Shown here piece by piece: positions 29,374 through 37,113 of a DNA stretch of 64,000 bases. A program made the position numbers and the translations under genes. Under the pieces are notes generated by a model, which searched no databases, was not told the origin of the DNA, and saw only the letters and a program-made list of their open reading frames with translations. The stretch covers positions 62,001 to 126,000 of the forward strand of contig JALOOM010000002.1 of NCBI GenBank assembly GCA_025454395.1. Reading direction: 5' to 3'. The DNA comes from Elainella sp. Prado103 (GTDB lineage Bacteria > Cyanobacteriota > Cyanobacteriia > Elainellales > Elainellaceae). How positions within the stretch are numbered: position 1 is the first letter of the stretch; every line of letters starts with the position of its first letter.

Positions 29374-29835
29374 GAGTCAATCAAGAGAAGTGTGATCCCA
29401 TCTCTCCGGCTTCTTGGGAACAAATTTGATCCTTTATTAAATTATCCTAAAAGGAGAATTCGTGCCTTAAAAGTCTATAGCAGGAGATAGGTAGGAATTG
29501 CGAGAAAGCTCAAGAAATTTAACCAGCTAGCTTGATGCTCCCAGCCTTCGATCTGACGCTACAAGGACTGAACCAAGGTTTAATCCACAGGTCTGACCCA
29601 AGGTTTGATCCGCAAGTCTGAGCCAACGGCTGATTGACTGACAAAGCTGATTGACTGACAAAACGGTTTAGTCCGATCGCCTCTCCCCGGATTCTATGGC
29701 CGTAAATTGATTAAGTTTATTTTCACTGATGACTTTGCAAGCCAGGCCGAGGAACGGTAAATTTTTGTATAGGATTTGTATAGGCTACGACGAACGCTCA
29801 CCTTTGTTCATCCCCATGGCTAGAACCCGATTTTC
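29374..29835. other. Gene-free spacer with degenerate short repeats
   Basis: About 460 bp between divergent cphB and the prenyltransferase. From about 29565 to 29665 it holds degenerate direct repeats of ...AAGGTTTGATCC and two close copies of GCTGATTGACTGACAAA, whose TTGACTGACAAA core equals the end of the inverted-repeat element at 4446 and 53425. No complete element is present here. Promoters of both genes must lie in this interval. Confidence 0.6.
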
Positions 29836-30711
29836 ATGATCACTCAGGATCCTCAAGAGCCGACTTGGCTTACAGTGGTGCGACTGCTGCGTTGGGACAA
29901 ACCGGCTGGTCGGCTCATTCTCATGATTCCTGCCCTTTGGGCTGTCGTCTTGGCGGCACAGGGTTTTCCCCCATTACCTCTGGTTGGGGTGATTGTTTTG
30001 GGCAGTTTGGCCACCAGTGCCGCAGGTTGTGTGGTAAACGATCTGTGGGATCGGGATATCGATCCCCAGGTCAGCCGCACCCGAAACCGACCCCTAGCAG
30101 CCCGATCGCTCTCGGTTAAAACGGGGATCGGGGTTGCATTTATTGCCTTTCTCTGTGCCCTAGGCTTGGCATTTTACCTGAATCGCTTCAGTTTCTGGCT
30201 GTGTGTTGCAGCGGTGCCGTTTATTGTACTCTATCCCCTGGCTAAGCGAGTTTTTCCGGTACCTCAGCTTGTGCTGTCACTCTGTTGGGGTTTCACCGTT
30301 CTGATTAGCTGGAGTGCGGTAACGGGCGAGCTCGATCGATCGGCTTGGTTACTCTGGGGGGCGACGGTGCTATGGACTCTGGGTTTCGATACGGTTTATG
30401 CCATGGCCGATCGACTAGATGATGAACGGGTCGGCGTAAACTCTAGCGCTCGCTTTTTCGGAGACTATGCCCCTGCTGCCGTTGGCGTTTTTTGGGTTGG
30501 TAGTGCCCTGCTGCTCGTGAACATGGCATGGCAGTTGATGTTGGGTTTCCCTTTCTGGATCGGGCTAGCGATCGTGATAGCAGGTTGGAGCTGGCAGGTT
30601 TATCAGCTCTCAGATCATCCTGAGCCGAGCTTATATGGCAAAATCTTTCGACAAAATGTTTGGCTAGGGTTTGTGTTGCTGCTGGGGATAGAATTAGGTT
30701 TGCTGGTCTAG
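29836..30711 (+). CDS. 4-hydroxybenzoate polyprenyltransferase (UbiA family, plastoquinone pathway)
   Basis: 291 aa, about eight TM helices. The two Asp-rich prenyl-diphosphate/Mg sites are NDLWDRDIDPQVSRTRNRPL (about residue 68) and MADRLDDERVGVNSSARFFGD (about 190). This corresponds to the cyanobacterial 4-hydroxybenzoate solanesyltransferase (Synechocystis slr0926, PlqA), which attaches solanesyl diphosphate to 4-hydroxybenzoate in plastoquinone-9 synthesis at the membrane. Other UbiA proteins (homogentisate or chlorophyll synthases) have different motif contexts, so the assignment is good but not proven. It is monocistronic and divergent from cphB. Confidence 0.9.
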   Translation: MITQDPQEPTWLTVVRLLRWDKPAGRLILMIPALWAVVLAAQGFPPLPLVGVIVLGSLATSAAGCVVNDLWDRDIDPQVSRTRNRPLAARSLSVKTGIGVAFIAFLCALGLAFYLNRFSFWLCVAAVPFIVLYPLAKRVFPVPQLVLSLCWGFTVLISWSAVTGELDRSAWLLWGATVLWTLGFDTVYAMADRLDDERVGVNSSARFFGDYAPAAVGVFWVGSALLLVNMAWQLMLGFPFWIGLAIVIAGWSWQVYQLSDHPEPSLYGKIFRQNVWLGFVLLLGIELGLLV

Positions 30712-30818
30712 TGTGGTGACCTTAGAGGGGGTTTGAGAAGTTCTACGATGAGAAGTTCTCCTATCAGTCGCAAAACGCACGACCGCCCTAAATTCTCCTG
30801 ACTAGATTCTCCTTAAAG

Positions 30819-30914
30819 GATCGCTGAGACAGGGGATCGCTGGAATAGCAGATCACTGGAATAGCAGATCGCTGGAATAGCAGATCACTGGAATAGCAGA
30901 TCACTGAGGCAGGA
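30819..30914. repeat. 16-bp tandem repeat, six units
   Basis: Six consecutive 16-bp units of the form GATCRCTGGAATAGCA; the first and last are more diverged (GATCGCTGAGACAGGG, GATCACTGAGGCAGGA). Variation between GATCGC and GATCAC alternates among units. Confidence 0.95.
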
Positions 30915-31200
30915 GATTATAGAGATTCATTGATGGTTTTTACAGTGAAGCTACACTGAAGCTTCGCAGACGGTGATTTTTGCAAAACCATAAAGAATAT
31001 CTTTCGCCCAGGTTCGTTCGCCCGAAATCAAGTTAGCCTGATGATAAGACTAGGCGATAGTTGGATTTGAACCTAAACCGATCGAGATCAATCTGGACAG
31101 ACCGATCAAGCTCGATCCTCTAACATCGGTTTCCCCTTGTTGGCTTCTCACTGGATCGTCTTAATTTGATCGTCGATTACTCAACTGAATCTGATTGAGT

Positions 31201-31280
31201 CGGTTCAAATTAGGTCAGTTCAAATTAGGTCAGTTCAAATTAGGTCAGTTCAAATTAGGTCAGTAATTAGGTCGGTTCAG
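31201..31280. repeat. 15-bp tandem repeat, four units plus partial copies
   Basis: Units CAGTTCAAATTAGGT repeated at 31216, 31231 and 31246, with a near copy (CGGTTCAAATTAGGT) at 31201 and a shortened copy at 31261. It lies 68-147 bp upstream of the phosphoribosyltransferase start, so it is in its probable promoter or leader region. Confidence 0.93.
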
Positions 31281-31347
31281 AGGGCTGGTTCAATGGAGCA
31301 CTCAGGTTTAGCCAGCTCCAGTTGTACAGGCAAAGGAGTTCTGTACT

Positions 31348-32016
31348 ATGGAACGGAAATTTCGCGATCGAACAGAAGCAGGTCAACTATTGGCGGCTCA
31401 ACTTCAAGCCTATGCCCATTGTCCCAATGGGTTGGTGCTAGCTTTGCCTCGGGGTGGAGTACCCGTAGCCTATGAGATTGCTGAAGCTTTGAACCTACCC
31501 CTGGATGTCTGTTTGGTGCGCAAGCTAGGGGTGCCTGGACAAGAAGAGTTGGCGATGGGGGCGATCGCACCAGGGGGAGTCATGATTCTCAACAATGAAG
31601 TGTTGCGGATGTTGCATCTCTCCCGGCAAACCCTGCTGCAAGTGGCAAACATCGAAAAACGCGAACTTGAGCGACGGCAACGGGTATATCAATCCGATCG
31701 ACCCCTGCCGATCATTCGGGATCGAACGATTATTTTGGTGGATGATGGCATTGCCACCAGCTCTACCCTACGGGCTGCCATTACTGTATTGCAGCGGCAG
31801 CGGCCTCAGCAAATTATTGTGGCCGTTCCAGTCATGCCGATCGCAATCTATGCATCCTTGAAAAAGCTAGTTCAACAGGTGATTAGCTTATCAATGCCGG
31901 AACCGTTGCGATCGATCGGGCAATGGTATGAAGATTTTTCTCAAACATCGGATGCCGAAGTTTGTCATTTGTTAAAACAAGCATCAATTCGTCAAATGGA
32001 ATGCTCTCTCGGATAG
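31348..32016 (+). CDS. Phosphoribosyltransferase-family protein
   Basis: 222 aa. The type I PRTase PRPP-binding loop is IILVDDGIATSSTLRAAI (about residues 128-145), and the N-terminal half has LVLALPRGGVPVAYEIAEAL and LVRKLGVPGQEELAMGAIAPGG, typical of the stand-alone 'predicted phosphoribosyltransferase' family (COG1926). Substrate is unknown; in other bacteria such proteins are sometimes fused to dienelactone-hydrolase-like domains. There is no operon partner in close range. The ATG at 31348 fits the family start MERKFRDRTEAG. Confidence 0.87.
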   Translation: MERKFRDRTEAGQLLAAQLQAYAHCPNGLVLALPRGGVPVAYEIAEALNLPLDVCLVRKLGVPGQEELAMGAIAPGGVMILNNEVLRMLHLSRQTLLQVANIEKRELERRQRVYQSDRPLPIIRDRTIILVDDGIATSSTLRAAITVLQRQRPQQIIVAVPVMPIAIYASLKKLVQQVISLSMPEPLRSIGQWYEDFSQTSDAEVCHLLKQASIRQMECSLG

Positions 32017-32196
32017 TAAATTGATAATCTAAGGGATAGTCTAAGCAAGCATGGATAGCAAGTTGATTTCAAATTAATGATGCTGTCAAACTAATGCCAA
32101 ACTAATACCCAATCAATGCCAAACCAGTGTTAGACCAATATTGGATCAATGTTGAACCAATGTTGAATTTGTGAGTTGAATTTGTGAGGAGAACCT

Positions 32197-32538
32197 ATGT
32201 CAGACTTTCAAGATTTTTTAAAGCGGCAATTTGCCTACGTGGCGATCGGTGAATTCAAACCCGGTAAATTTGAAGAAGCACAGCAGCTCTATGAGCAGGC
32301 AGTAGCAACCTATGGCGAAGGGTTTCAGGGCTCCTATTTGCTACAAGAGCCAGGTACCGATCGCGGGATCGCTATCATCTTTTGGGAGAGTGCTTCTGAC
32401 ATGGAAGCCAGTCATACAGAAGCCCATGAGCAACTGATGAAAAAAATGGCTCCTCTGTTTGCTTCCCATCCTCAAACTTCGCTATGTGAGGTTGTCTGTA
32501 ATATTCAAACTGAGCAACCAGTGGCCGAATTGGTCTAA
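32197..32538 (+). CDS. Conserved cyanobacterial small protein, possible ABM-like ferredoxin-fold domain
   Basis: 113 aa: MSDFQDFLKRQFAYVAIGEFKPGKFEEAQQLYEQAVATYGEGFQGSYLLQEPGTDRGIAIIFWES and onward. The pattern of strand-helix-strand-strand-helix-strand with GIAIIFWESASDMEA suits the dimeric alpha/beta-barrel (ABM) fold used by monooxygenases and stress-related proteins. No catalytic residues can be named, so the role is unknown. The start has a well-placed GAGGAG 7 nt upstream, which supports the ATG at 32197. The 180-bp spacer before it contains degenerate CCAAT-type repeats. Confidence 0.7.
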   Translation: MSDFQDFLKRQFAYVAIGEFKPGKFEEAQQLYEQAVATYGEGFQGSYLLQEPGTDRGIAIIFWESASDMEASHTEAHEQLMKKMAPLFASHPQTSLCEVVCNIQTEQPVAELV

Positions 32539-32811
32539 CGCAGTTGTACCCTGAATAATCCAATCAAATAGATTGTCAAATCCAATCAAATGGGTTGTCA
32601 AGAGATCATTCATGGGTAGCCAAGCTCTATGGCAGAGTGATGCCTAGATAATAAAAATCTAGATACATAAAAGTCTAGATGCATGGTGACCGTGAAAGTG
32701 GAAAATACTGGCAAATTGATGTTAATCAAATGGATGAAGCTCAAAATGCCAGTCTACATATCAGCGTATGTATTAGCTAATATGCCGATAATATATGCTA
32801 AATATATCGGG

Positions 32812-33102
32812 CTATTCGACTGAAACGGCTTTGACCTCCACTGACTCAGCAGTCTTTGGCTCGGCTGCTGGTTCGGTATTTTTGCTTTTGATCGCTCTAA
32901 TCCGTTCGGTTAAAATTTGTGAAACTTCTGTCACCAAAACAGTCAGAATCAATACGTCATCGATTTGGCCAACAATCGGAATGATATCGGGTAATAGATC
33001 GATCGGGCTCAGCAAATAAACCAAGGTTCCTAAAATAATTAACCAGCGATATTTAGAATCCCGAATCAGCTTACGATACCAGTCGGTGAAGGTGTTAGAC
33101 AT
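32812..33102 (-). CDS. YkvA-type (DUF1232) small membrane protein
   Basis: 96 aa. The DUF1232 core is LIRDSKYRWLIILGTLVYLLSPIDLLPDIIPIVGQIDDVLIL, including the characteristic SPIDLLPD-x2-P-x3-G-x-IDD signature. One or two TM segments are followed by a charged Glu/Lys/Ala tail. Function is unknown for the family. The start ATG at 33102 has GGAGA upstream. Between it and the sugar kinase gene upstream is a repeat array at 33217-33287. Confidence 0.88.
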   Translation of the reverse strand: MSNTFTDWYRKLIRDSKYRWLIILGTLVYLLSPIDLLPDIIPIVGQIDDVLILTVLVTEVSQILTERIRAIKSKNTEPAAEPKTAESVEVKAVSVE

Positions 33103-33216
33103 GTGAATCTCCTCTTGATGACTTCTATATTCTGACAGGTGAACCGATTGGATAGAATACTCAACCTACCCAGAGAACCGTATCGTTTCCAGGGTAGAGA
33201 ACCGCCACCCTGCCAA

Positions 33217-33287
33217 GTATAGAGACGGAGTCAAGGTATAGAGACGGAGTCAAGATATAGCGGAGTCAAAGGTATAGCGACGGAGTT
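33217..33287. repeat. 19-bp tandem repeat, about four units
   Basis: Units of GTATAGAGACGGAGTCAAG, the later ones degenerate (ATATAGCGGAGTCAAAG, GTATAGCGACGGAGTTA). The array runs up to the stop codon of the FGGY kinase at 33286. Confidence 0.88.
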
Positions 33288-34560
33288 AGGCGCAAAGACG
33301 TAGGCTACAAAGGCGAGCAGTACCATAAGCAGCTTCTGTTTGGGGTGAAATCTGTACCGGAACTTGTAGATGGCGCGATCGAATTTGCGTCCAGGTTGCG
33401 TTTTGGGCTCCACCACCAGCCGTATAAACTCGACTTAAGGTCGTAGCACCAAGTTGCTGGAGTCGTTGATAGCCCTCTGCTTCAATCCGAGCGATCCCTT
33501 CTAATAACCCTTGCAGAAATTGCTTTGGATCGGCGGGGCGAGGGCTTAAGCAAGGAGCGAGATTGGGATCGTTGATCGGAAAGCGTTCGCCGGGTTTCAG
33601 CAGGGGATAGTAGTGGAGTTGACTGGGGCGATCGGGCTGAATTTGGCGGCTCAAAGCCTGAAGTTCGGCTGGGCTAAAAAATTGTTGCAGGACAGCTCCA
33701 CCCGTATTGGACGCTCCCCCAACCAGCCAGAACTGCCCCAAACGATGGCTATAGATTCCAGTGGCTGATTCTTCAATGCGGATATGGCTCAACAGCTTCA
33801 ACACCAATGTGGATCCAAGTGAAGTGACTGCTTCTCCGGGTTGGCTGGCTCCACTGGCTAAAAAAGCTGCAATACTGTCGGTTGTACCTGCACAAACGAC
33901 GCAGTCAGGGGGAAACTGAAAGGTTTCTACCCATGCCGAGCGCAAGCAACCGATCGCAGTCCCAGGAGGAAAAACCTGGGGGAGATGGATGGGTAAATTC
34001 AGGCGCAAAAGCCAGTCCGGATAGCAAAGCTGCTCGACATCGTAACCCAATTTCAAAGCATTGTGATAATCGCTGATGCCCAATTGCCCATGGAGTAGAA
34101 ATGCTAACCAATCCGCTTGATGAAGTAAATAAGGCATTGTGGTGATCGATCGAGCCTGTTCTACCCACCATAAGACTTTGGCTAAACTGGAGGTGGCGCT
34201 GATCACAACCGGCTGAGTTGAAGCAATTTGCTGGATTTTCCCTAACTGATCTCTACCTCGATCGTCGAAATATAAAATGGGTGTATCCAAAGGATGACCA
34301 AGCACATCACACAATAGAACGGTGGAAGAGGTTCCATCAACGGCAACAGATCTAATCTGGCGACGGAGGGCTAAAGGGATTTGTCCGATCAAGGTTTCTA
34401 ACCCAGATTGCCATTCAGCAGTAGTTTGCTCGCTCAAATGAATGCTGCTCTGAGCCTGAATTTGACCCAACGGATCCAGAACGATTGCTCTTGCGCCGGA
34501 AGTACCGAAATCAATACCGAGGGAGAGGGGTTGCACGCGATTGATCCTGCAAGTCTTCAT
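33286..34560 (-). CDS. FGGY-family sugar kinase (SePSK-like ribulokinase type)
   Basis: 424 aa. The N-terminal domain has LGIDFGTSGARAIVLD (phosphate-binding DFGTS), VAVDGTSSTVLL and ILYFDDRGRDQL; the C-terminal domain has GTTDSIAAFLASG, TSLGSTLVLKLL and YTAGGGAQNATWTQIR. It resembles the cyanobacterial and plastid XK1-type kinase (Synechococcus SePSK, Arabidopsis XK-1), reported to phosphorylate D-ribulose, better than canonical xylulokinases, which are about 490 aa. It is last in a same-strand run dinB-azoR-kinase, with only 10 bp to azoR. The preferred sugar is inference. Confidence 0.85.
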   Translation of the reverse strand: MKTCRINRVQPLSLGIDFGTSGARAIVLDPLGQIQAQSSIHLSEQTTAEWQSGLETLIGQIPLALRRQIRSVAVDGTSSTVLLCDVLGHPLDTPILYFDDRGRDQLGKIQQIASTQPVVISATSSLAKVLWWVEQARSITTMPYLLHQADWLAFLLHGQLGISDYHNALKLGYDVEQLCYPDWLLRLNLPIHLPQVFPPGTAIGCLRSAWVETFQFPPDCVVCAGTTDSIAAFLASGASQPGEAVTSLGSTLVLKLLSHIRIEESATGIYSHRLGQFWLVGGASNTGGAVLQQFFSPAELQALSRQIQPDRPSQLHYYPLLKPGERFPINDPNLAPCLSPRPADPKQFLQGLLEGIARIEAEGYQRLQQLGATTLSRVYTAGGGAQNATWTQIRSRHLQVPVQISPQTEAAYGTARLCSLRLCA

Positions 34561-34570
34561 CAGGAAGAAA

Positions 34571-35206
34571 TTACCAAACGGTGGCTAACTGATCAAGCTG
34601 TTGTTTGGCTGCTATGAGGCTCTGCTGTCGAATTTGGGGATCCGCCAAGCGATCGGCATAGATAAACATCACATCGGTAATACCGAGAACACCAAAAATA
34701 GCCCGCAAAAACGGGGCTTGAAAATCGCGATCGGCTCGTCCGGACTCTGGTCGGTAACTGAACTTGCGAGTGATCACGACTAACATTTTCTTATTTTGCA
34801 AAGCACCTTGAGGAAGGCCGTCTTGAAATGTAACCGTTCGATCGCGTCGAACGATTTGATCAATATAAGCTTTAAGGCTGGAAGGAATACCCAAGTTATA
34901 CATGGGAACTCCTAACACATAGCAATCGGCAGCCATCAGCTCATCAATCAACTGATTGGAAAGCACAATTGCCTGGTTCATGGCTGGAGTTCGATCGACT
35001 GGTGCAGTTTCATAGGCTGCCACCCAGGTTTCATCAAGGTGGGGAATTGGATTCCGCCCCAAATCTCGATAAATCACTCGACTGTTTGGATTGGCTTGCT
35101 GCCAGTGCTGCACAAAATGCTGAGTCAGTTGGCGGGAATCAGACTGAGTGATCCGAGCACTCGAATCAAGGTGCAACAGTTGGCGAGACTGAAACTCAGG
35201 GCTCAT
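34571..35206 (-). CDS. azoR: FMN-dependent NADH-azoreductase (flavodoxin-like fold)
   Basis: 211 aa. The family start pattern LLHLDSSARITQSDSRQL corresponds to the FMN phosphate-binding loop, followed by VLGVPMYNLGIPSSLKAYIDQIVRRDRTVTF and LVVITRKFSYRPESG. AzoR-type enzymes are dimeric FMN oxidoreductases that reduce quinones and azo compounds two electrons at a time, probably in detoxification. Gene position: 60 bp downstream of dinB and 10 bp upstream of the FGGY kinase, same strand, likely one operon. Confidence 0.92.
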   Translation of the reverse strand: MSPEFQSRQLLHLDSSARITQSDSRQLTQHFVQHWQQANPNSRVIYRDLGRNPIPHLDETWVAAYETAPVDRTPAMNQAIVLSNQLIDELMAADCYVLGVPMYNLGIPSSLKAYIDQIVRRDRTVTFQDGLPQGALQNKKMLVVITRKFSYRPESGRADRDFQAPFLRAIFGVLGITDVMFIYADRLADPQIRQQSLIAAKQQLDQLATVW

Positions 35207-35266
35207 GACAGACTGTTCTTAGAAAAATTGGTCAAAACTCAAACGCTGGAGATTGCACCGATCGAA

Positions 35267-35791
35267 CTAGGGGAATAGGCTCTGCGGCAAGCTAGGCATC
35301 CAAGGCAGATCAGTGATACCCACATCGTAACCCAACTGTGACAGTAAAGTTGTGAGCTGCCCGCGATGGTGGGTTTGATGATTGAACAGGTGCGTGACCA
35401 ACAGCCAGTTTGGTAAGGTGCGAGTTTTGCCATCAACCCCACTGGTATAGGTTAACGATCGATTTAACCAGGTCGCAGTCAACTGGTGGGCCCAACCGAG
35501 AATCTGTTGATCGGTGATTTCGCGTTCTTGACGGAGTTGAGCAAAGTCCGCATATAACTCTTCCCCAATTTTGCCTGCAAATGGCTGGCTGAGAAATCGC
35601 CCCAGCCAAATCCGATCGCCAAACAGCAGATGATTTAAAGTCCCATGAATCGATTTGAAGAAAGCTCCTTGATCTCTGCGACGTACCTCATCTGGAACTT
35701 CGGCACAAACGGCATAGAGCTTTTGATTCATCCACTGGTTATATTCTGCCAGGGTGGCATAGATCACCTGGCTAGTTGTGCGATCGGACAT
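35267..35791 (-). CDS. DinB-family putative metal-dependent hydrolase
   Basis: 174 aa from ATG 35791 (MSDRTTSQVIYATLAEYNQWMNQ); the ORF track extends 23 codons further without family support. DinB four-helix bundle landmarks are SIHGTLNHLLFGDRIWLGRF with the first metal His, and THLFNHQTHHRGQL with the other two His in an HxxHRGQ pattern. Related enzymes use metal and sometimes a low-molecular-weight thiol for transfer reactions; the substrate here is unknown. It is the first gene of the dinB-azoR-kinase run. Confidence 0.9.
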   Translation of the reverse strand: MSDRTTSQVIYATLAEYNQWMNQKLYAVCAEVPDEVRRRDQGAFFKSIHGTLNHLLFGDRIWLGRFLSQPFAGKIGEELYADFAQLRQEREITDQQILGWAHQLTATWLNRSLTYTSGVDGKTRTLPNWLLVTHLFNHQTHHRGQLTTLLSQLGYDVGITDLPWMPSLPQSLFP

Positions 35792-35868
35792 AGAATTGAG
35801 ATTCCTGACTGAGTTATGATCGAATGGCGACGGATGATACGATTTATATCTACAAACCAATACCTATT

Positions 35869-36204
35869 TTAGTCGTAGAAGCGTCGATCGAGCCAAATGC
35901 GAGTTTCCAATTCCGATCCAAAGGTCTTATCAGTACCAGTTACTGGATCATACACATGGTAATACTCTTGACCATTAGTTCCTCGTTTCTGCCGGATTTT
36001 CAGGGTAGAGCTAGGCATTAAAAGCCGATATAACAGATCCCACAGCTCCTGCCAAAGTGACGGTTGCACCTTTTCTGATGTTGTCTGACGACTCGCGGTA
36101 GTCTTCGGTGAAACAAACGGCACAATATTCGATTGGGATAAACTGATATCCAAAGTATCCAAGGAATTATCCGATGAGAATGGTGCAGAATCAAAGCTTT
36201 TCAT
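35869..36204 (-). CDS. Conserved hypothetical small protein
   Basis: 111 aa from ATG 36204 (MKSFDSAPFSSDNSLDTLD), which has a good AGGTGA ribosome-binding site 6-7 nt upstream. The longer ORF-track start (182 aa) would translate the tandem repeat at 36311-36403 and is rejected. The N-terminal half is polar and probably disordered; the C-terminal half contains RQKRGTNGQEYYHVYDPVTGTDKTFGSELETRIWLDRRFYD, likely a small beta-rich domain seen in other cyanobacterial hypothetical proteins. No function can be assigned. Confidence 0.7.
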   Translation of the reverse strand: MKSFDSAPFSSDNSLDTLDISLSQSNIVPFVSPKTTASRQTTSEKVQPSLWQELWDLLYRLLMPSSTLKIRQKRGTNGQEYYHVYDPVTGTDKTFGSELETRIWLDRRFYD

Positions 36205-36310
36205 AGTTTCACCTGGAGAATGATAAGTGATCCAATCCGATCGATAATGTTCGGGATAGATTAGAGATGAATGGGTCAGAAATAACCGAATCAACGCTGA
36301 ACAGTAATGC

Positions 36311-36403
36311 ACAAGTCTGATAAATAACTGACAAACAAGTCTGATAGACAAGCCTTGATAGACAAGTCTGATAGACAAGCCTGATAGACAAGTCTGACCA
36401 ACA
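36311..36403. repeat. 13-bp tandem repeat
   Basis: Units of ACAAGTCTGATAG, about five consecutive near-identical copies (with ACAAGCCTGATAG variants and one 14-bp unit) after a more diverged first copy. Confidence 0.93.
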
Positions 36404-36485
36404 GAGTGATCAATCATTCATCAGTGCTCAGCCAATGATGAACAATAATGTTGAGAAGCGTGAAAGATGGGGCAGTACACTAATT

Positions 36486-36530
36486 GCTGAGATATTTGCT
36501 GCTGAGATATTTGCTGCTGAGATATTCGCT
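36486..36530. repeat. 15-bp tandem repeat, three units
   Basis: GCTGAGATATTTGCT twice, then GCTGAGATATTCGCT, followed by a partial GAAGATAT. Confidence 0.9.
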
Positions 36531-36782
36531 GAAGATATCCTTGAAGATAAAGAACAAGTGACTGAATGGGTAATCAATCAGATTGGATAGCTAGTCGAAC
36601 CCGATCAGTGCTGAACTGCTTCTAATCTAAGCGCTACCTGAAGGAGAATCAAAAATCTAGCTTGATGGATTGTATGAATCAAACAGATGGAATCGATCGA
36701 ACTCATCAAAGGGTGGATCTTCAATTTCACTGTGATACTCCGTTTGCCCAGACATCTCCTAGTTTTTAGAGAGAGAAGCCTC

Positions 36783-36857
36783 TGCTCTCAAAACATTGCT
36801 CTCAAAACATTGCTCTGAGAATGAATCACTCTGAGAATGAGTCACTCTGAGAATGAA
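36783..36857. repeat. Two adjoining tandem repeats (14 and 15 bp units)
   Basis: TGCTCTCAAAACAT occurs twice, then CACTCTGAGAATGA-type units three times. The second unit seems derived from the first through the shared CTCTNA core. Confidence 0.85.
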
Positions 36858-37113
36858 AGGAACATCACTCAAACCTGAATTAATCTGGAATATTTAGTAT
36901 TTTCCTCAAGAAAACTTGAACTGCCCAGATGCAGTTGAGGTAAATTGTGATGGTAACAGTTCAAGTCTGGCAAACTGTTATGGTACTTCTAAAGCCTAAC
37001 TGTATTGGTGTTCCCAATTGGTGTTCCTGTCAGTATTCAAAATGTCCTACTCAAATGGATGCTCAACTGAGCATTGAGACTTGAGGTATTGACGACCGTT
37101 ACTTATCACGGAT

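Larger units (their letters stand above)
30712..31347. other. Repeat-rich 636-bp spacer
   Basis: No gene is visible. The spacer contains the 16-bp tandem array at 30819-30914 and the 15-bp array at 31201-31280. The ORF at 31293 (+) is just the leader of the next gene. The rest shows no recognisable RNA structure. Confidence 0.6.
36205..37113. other. 908-bp repeat-rich spacer between divergent genes
   Basis: It holds three separate tandem arrays (36311-36403, 36486-36530, 36783-36857), each with its own unit, and no convincing gene. The promoter and probable operator of the MocR-type regulator should lie near its right end. Confidence 0.6.

Noticed and set aside
30819-31280. Riboswitch or structured leader before the phosphoribosyltransferase gene
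   Set aside because: The sequence is simple tandem repeats without a conserved fold or known aptamer motif.
36311-36403. Possible CRISPR array
   Set aside because: Repeats are contiguous 13-bp units with no unique spacers; the same is true of all other arrays in the window. No cas gene is present.
36205-36417. N-terminal 71 residues of the 182-aa ORF
   Set aside because: They translate the 13-bp tandem repeat; the internal ATG at 36204 has a proper AGGTGA site.
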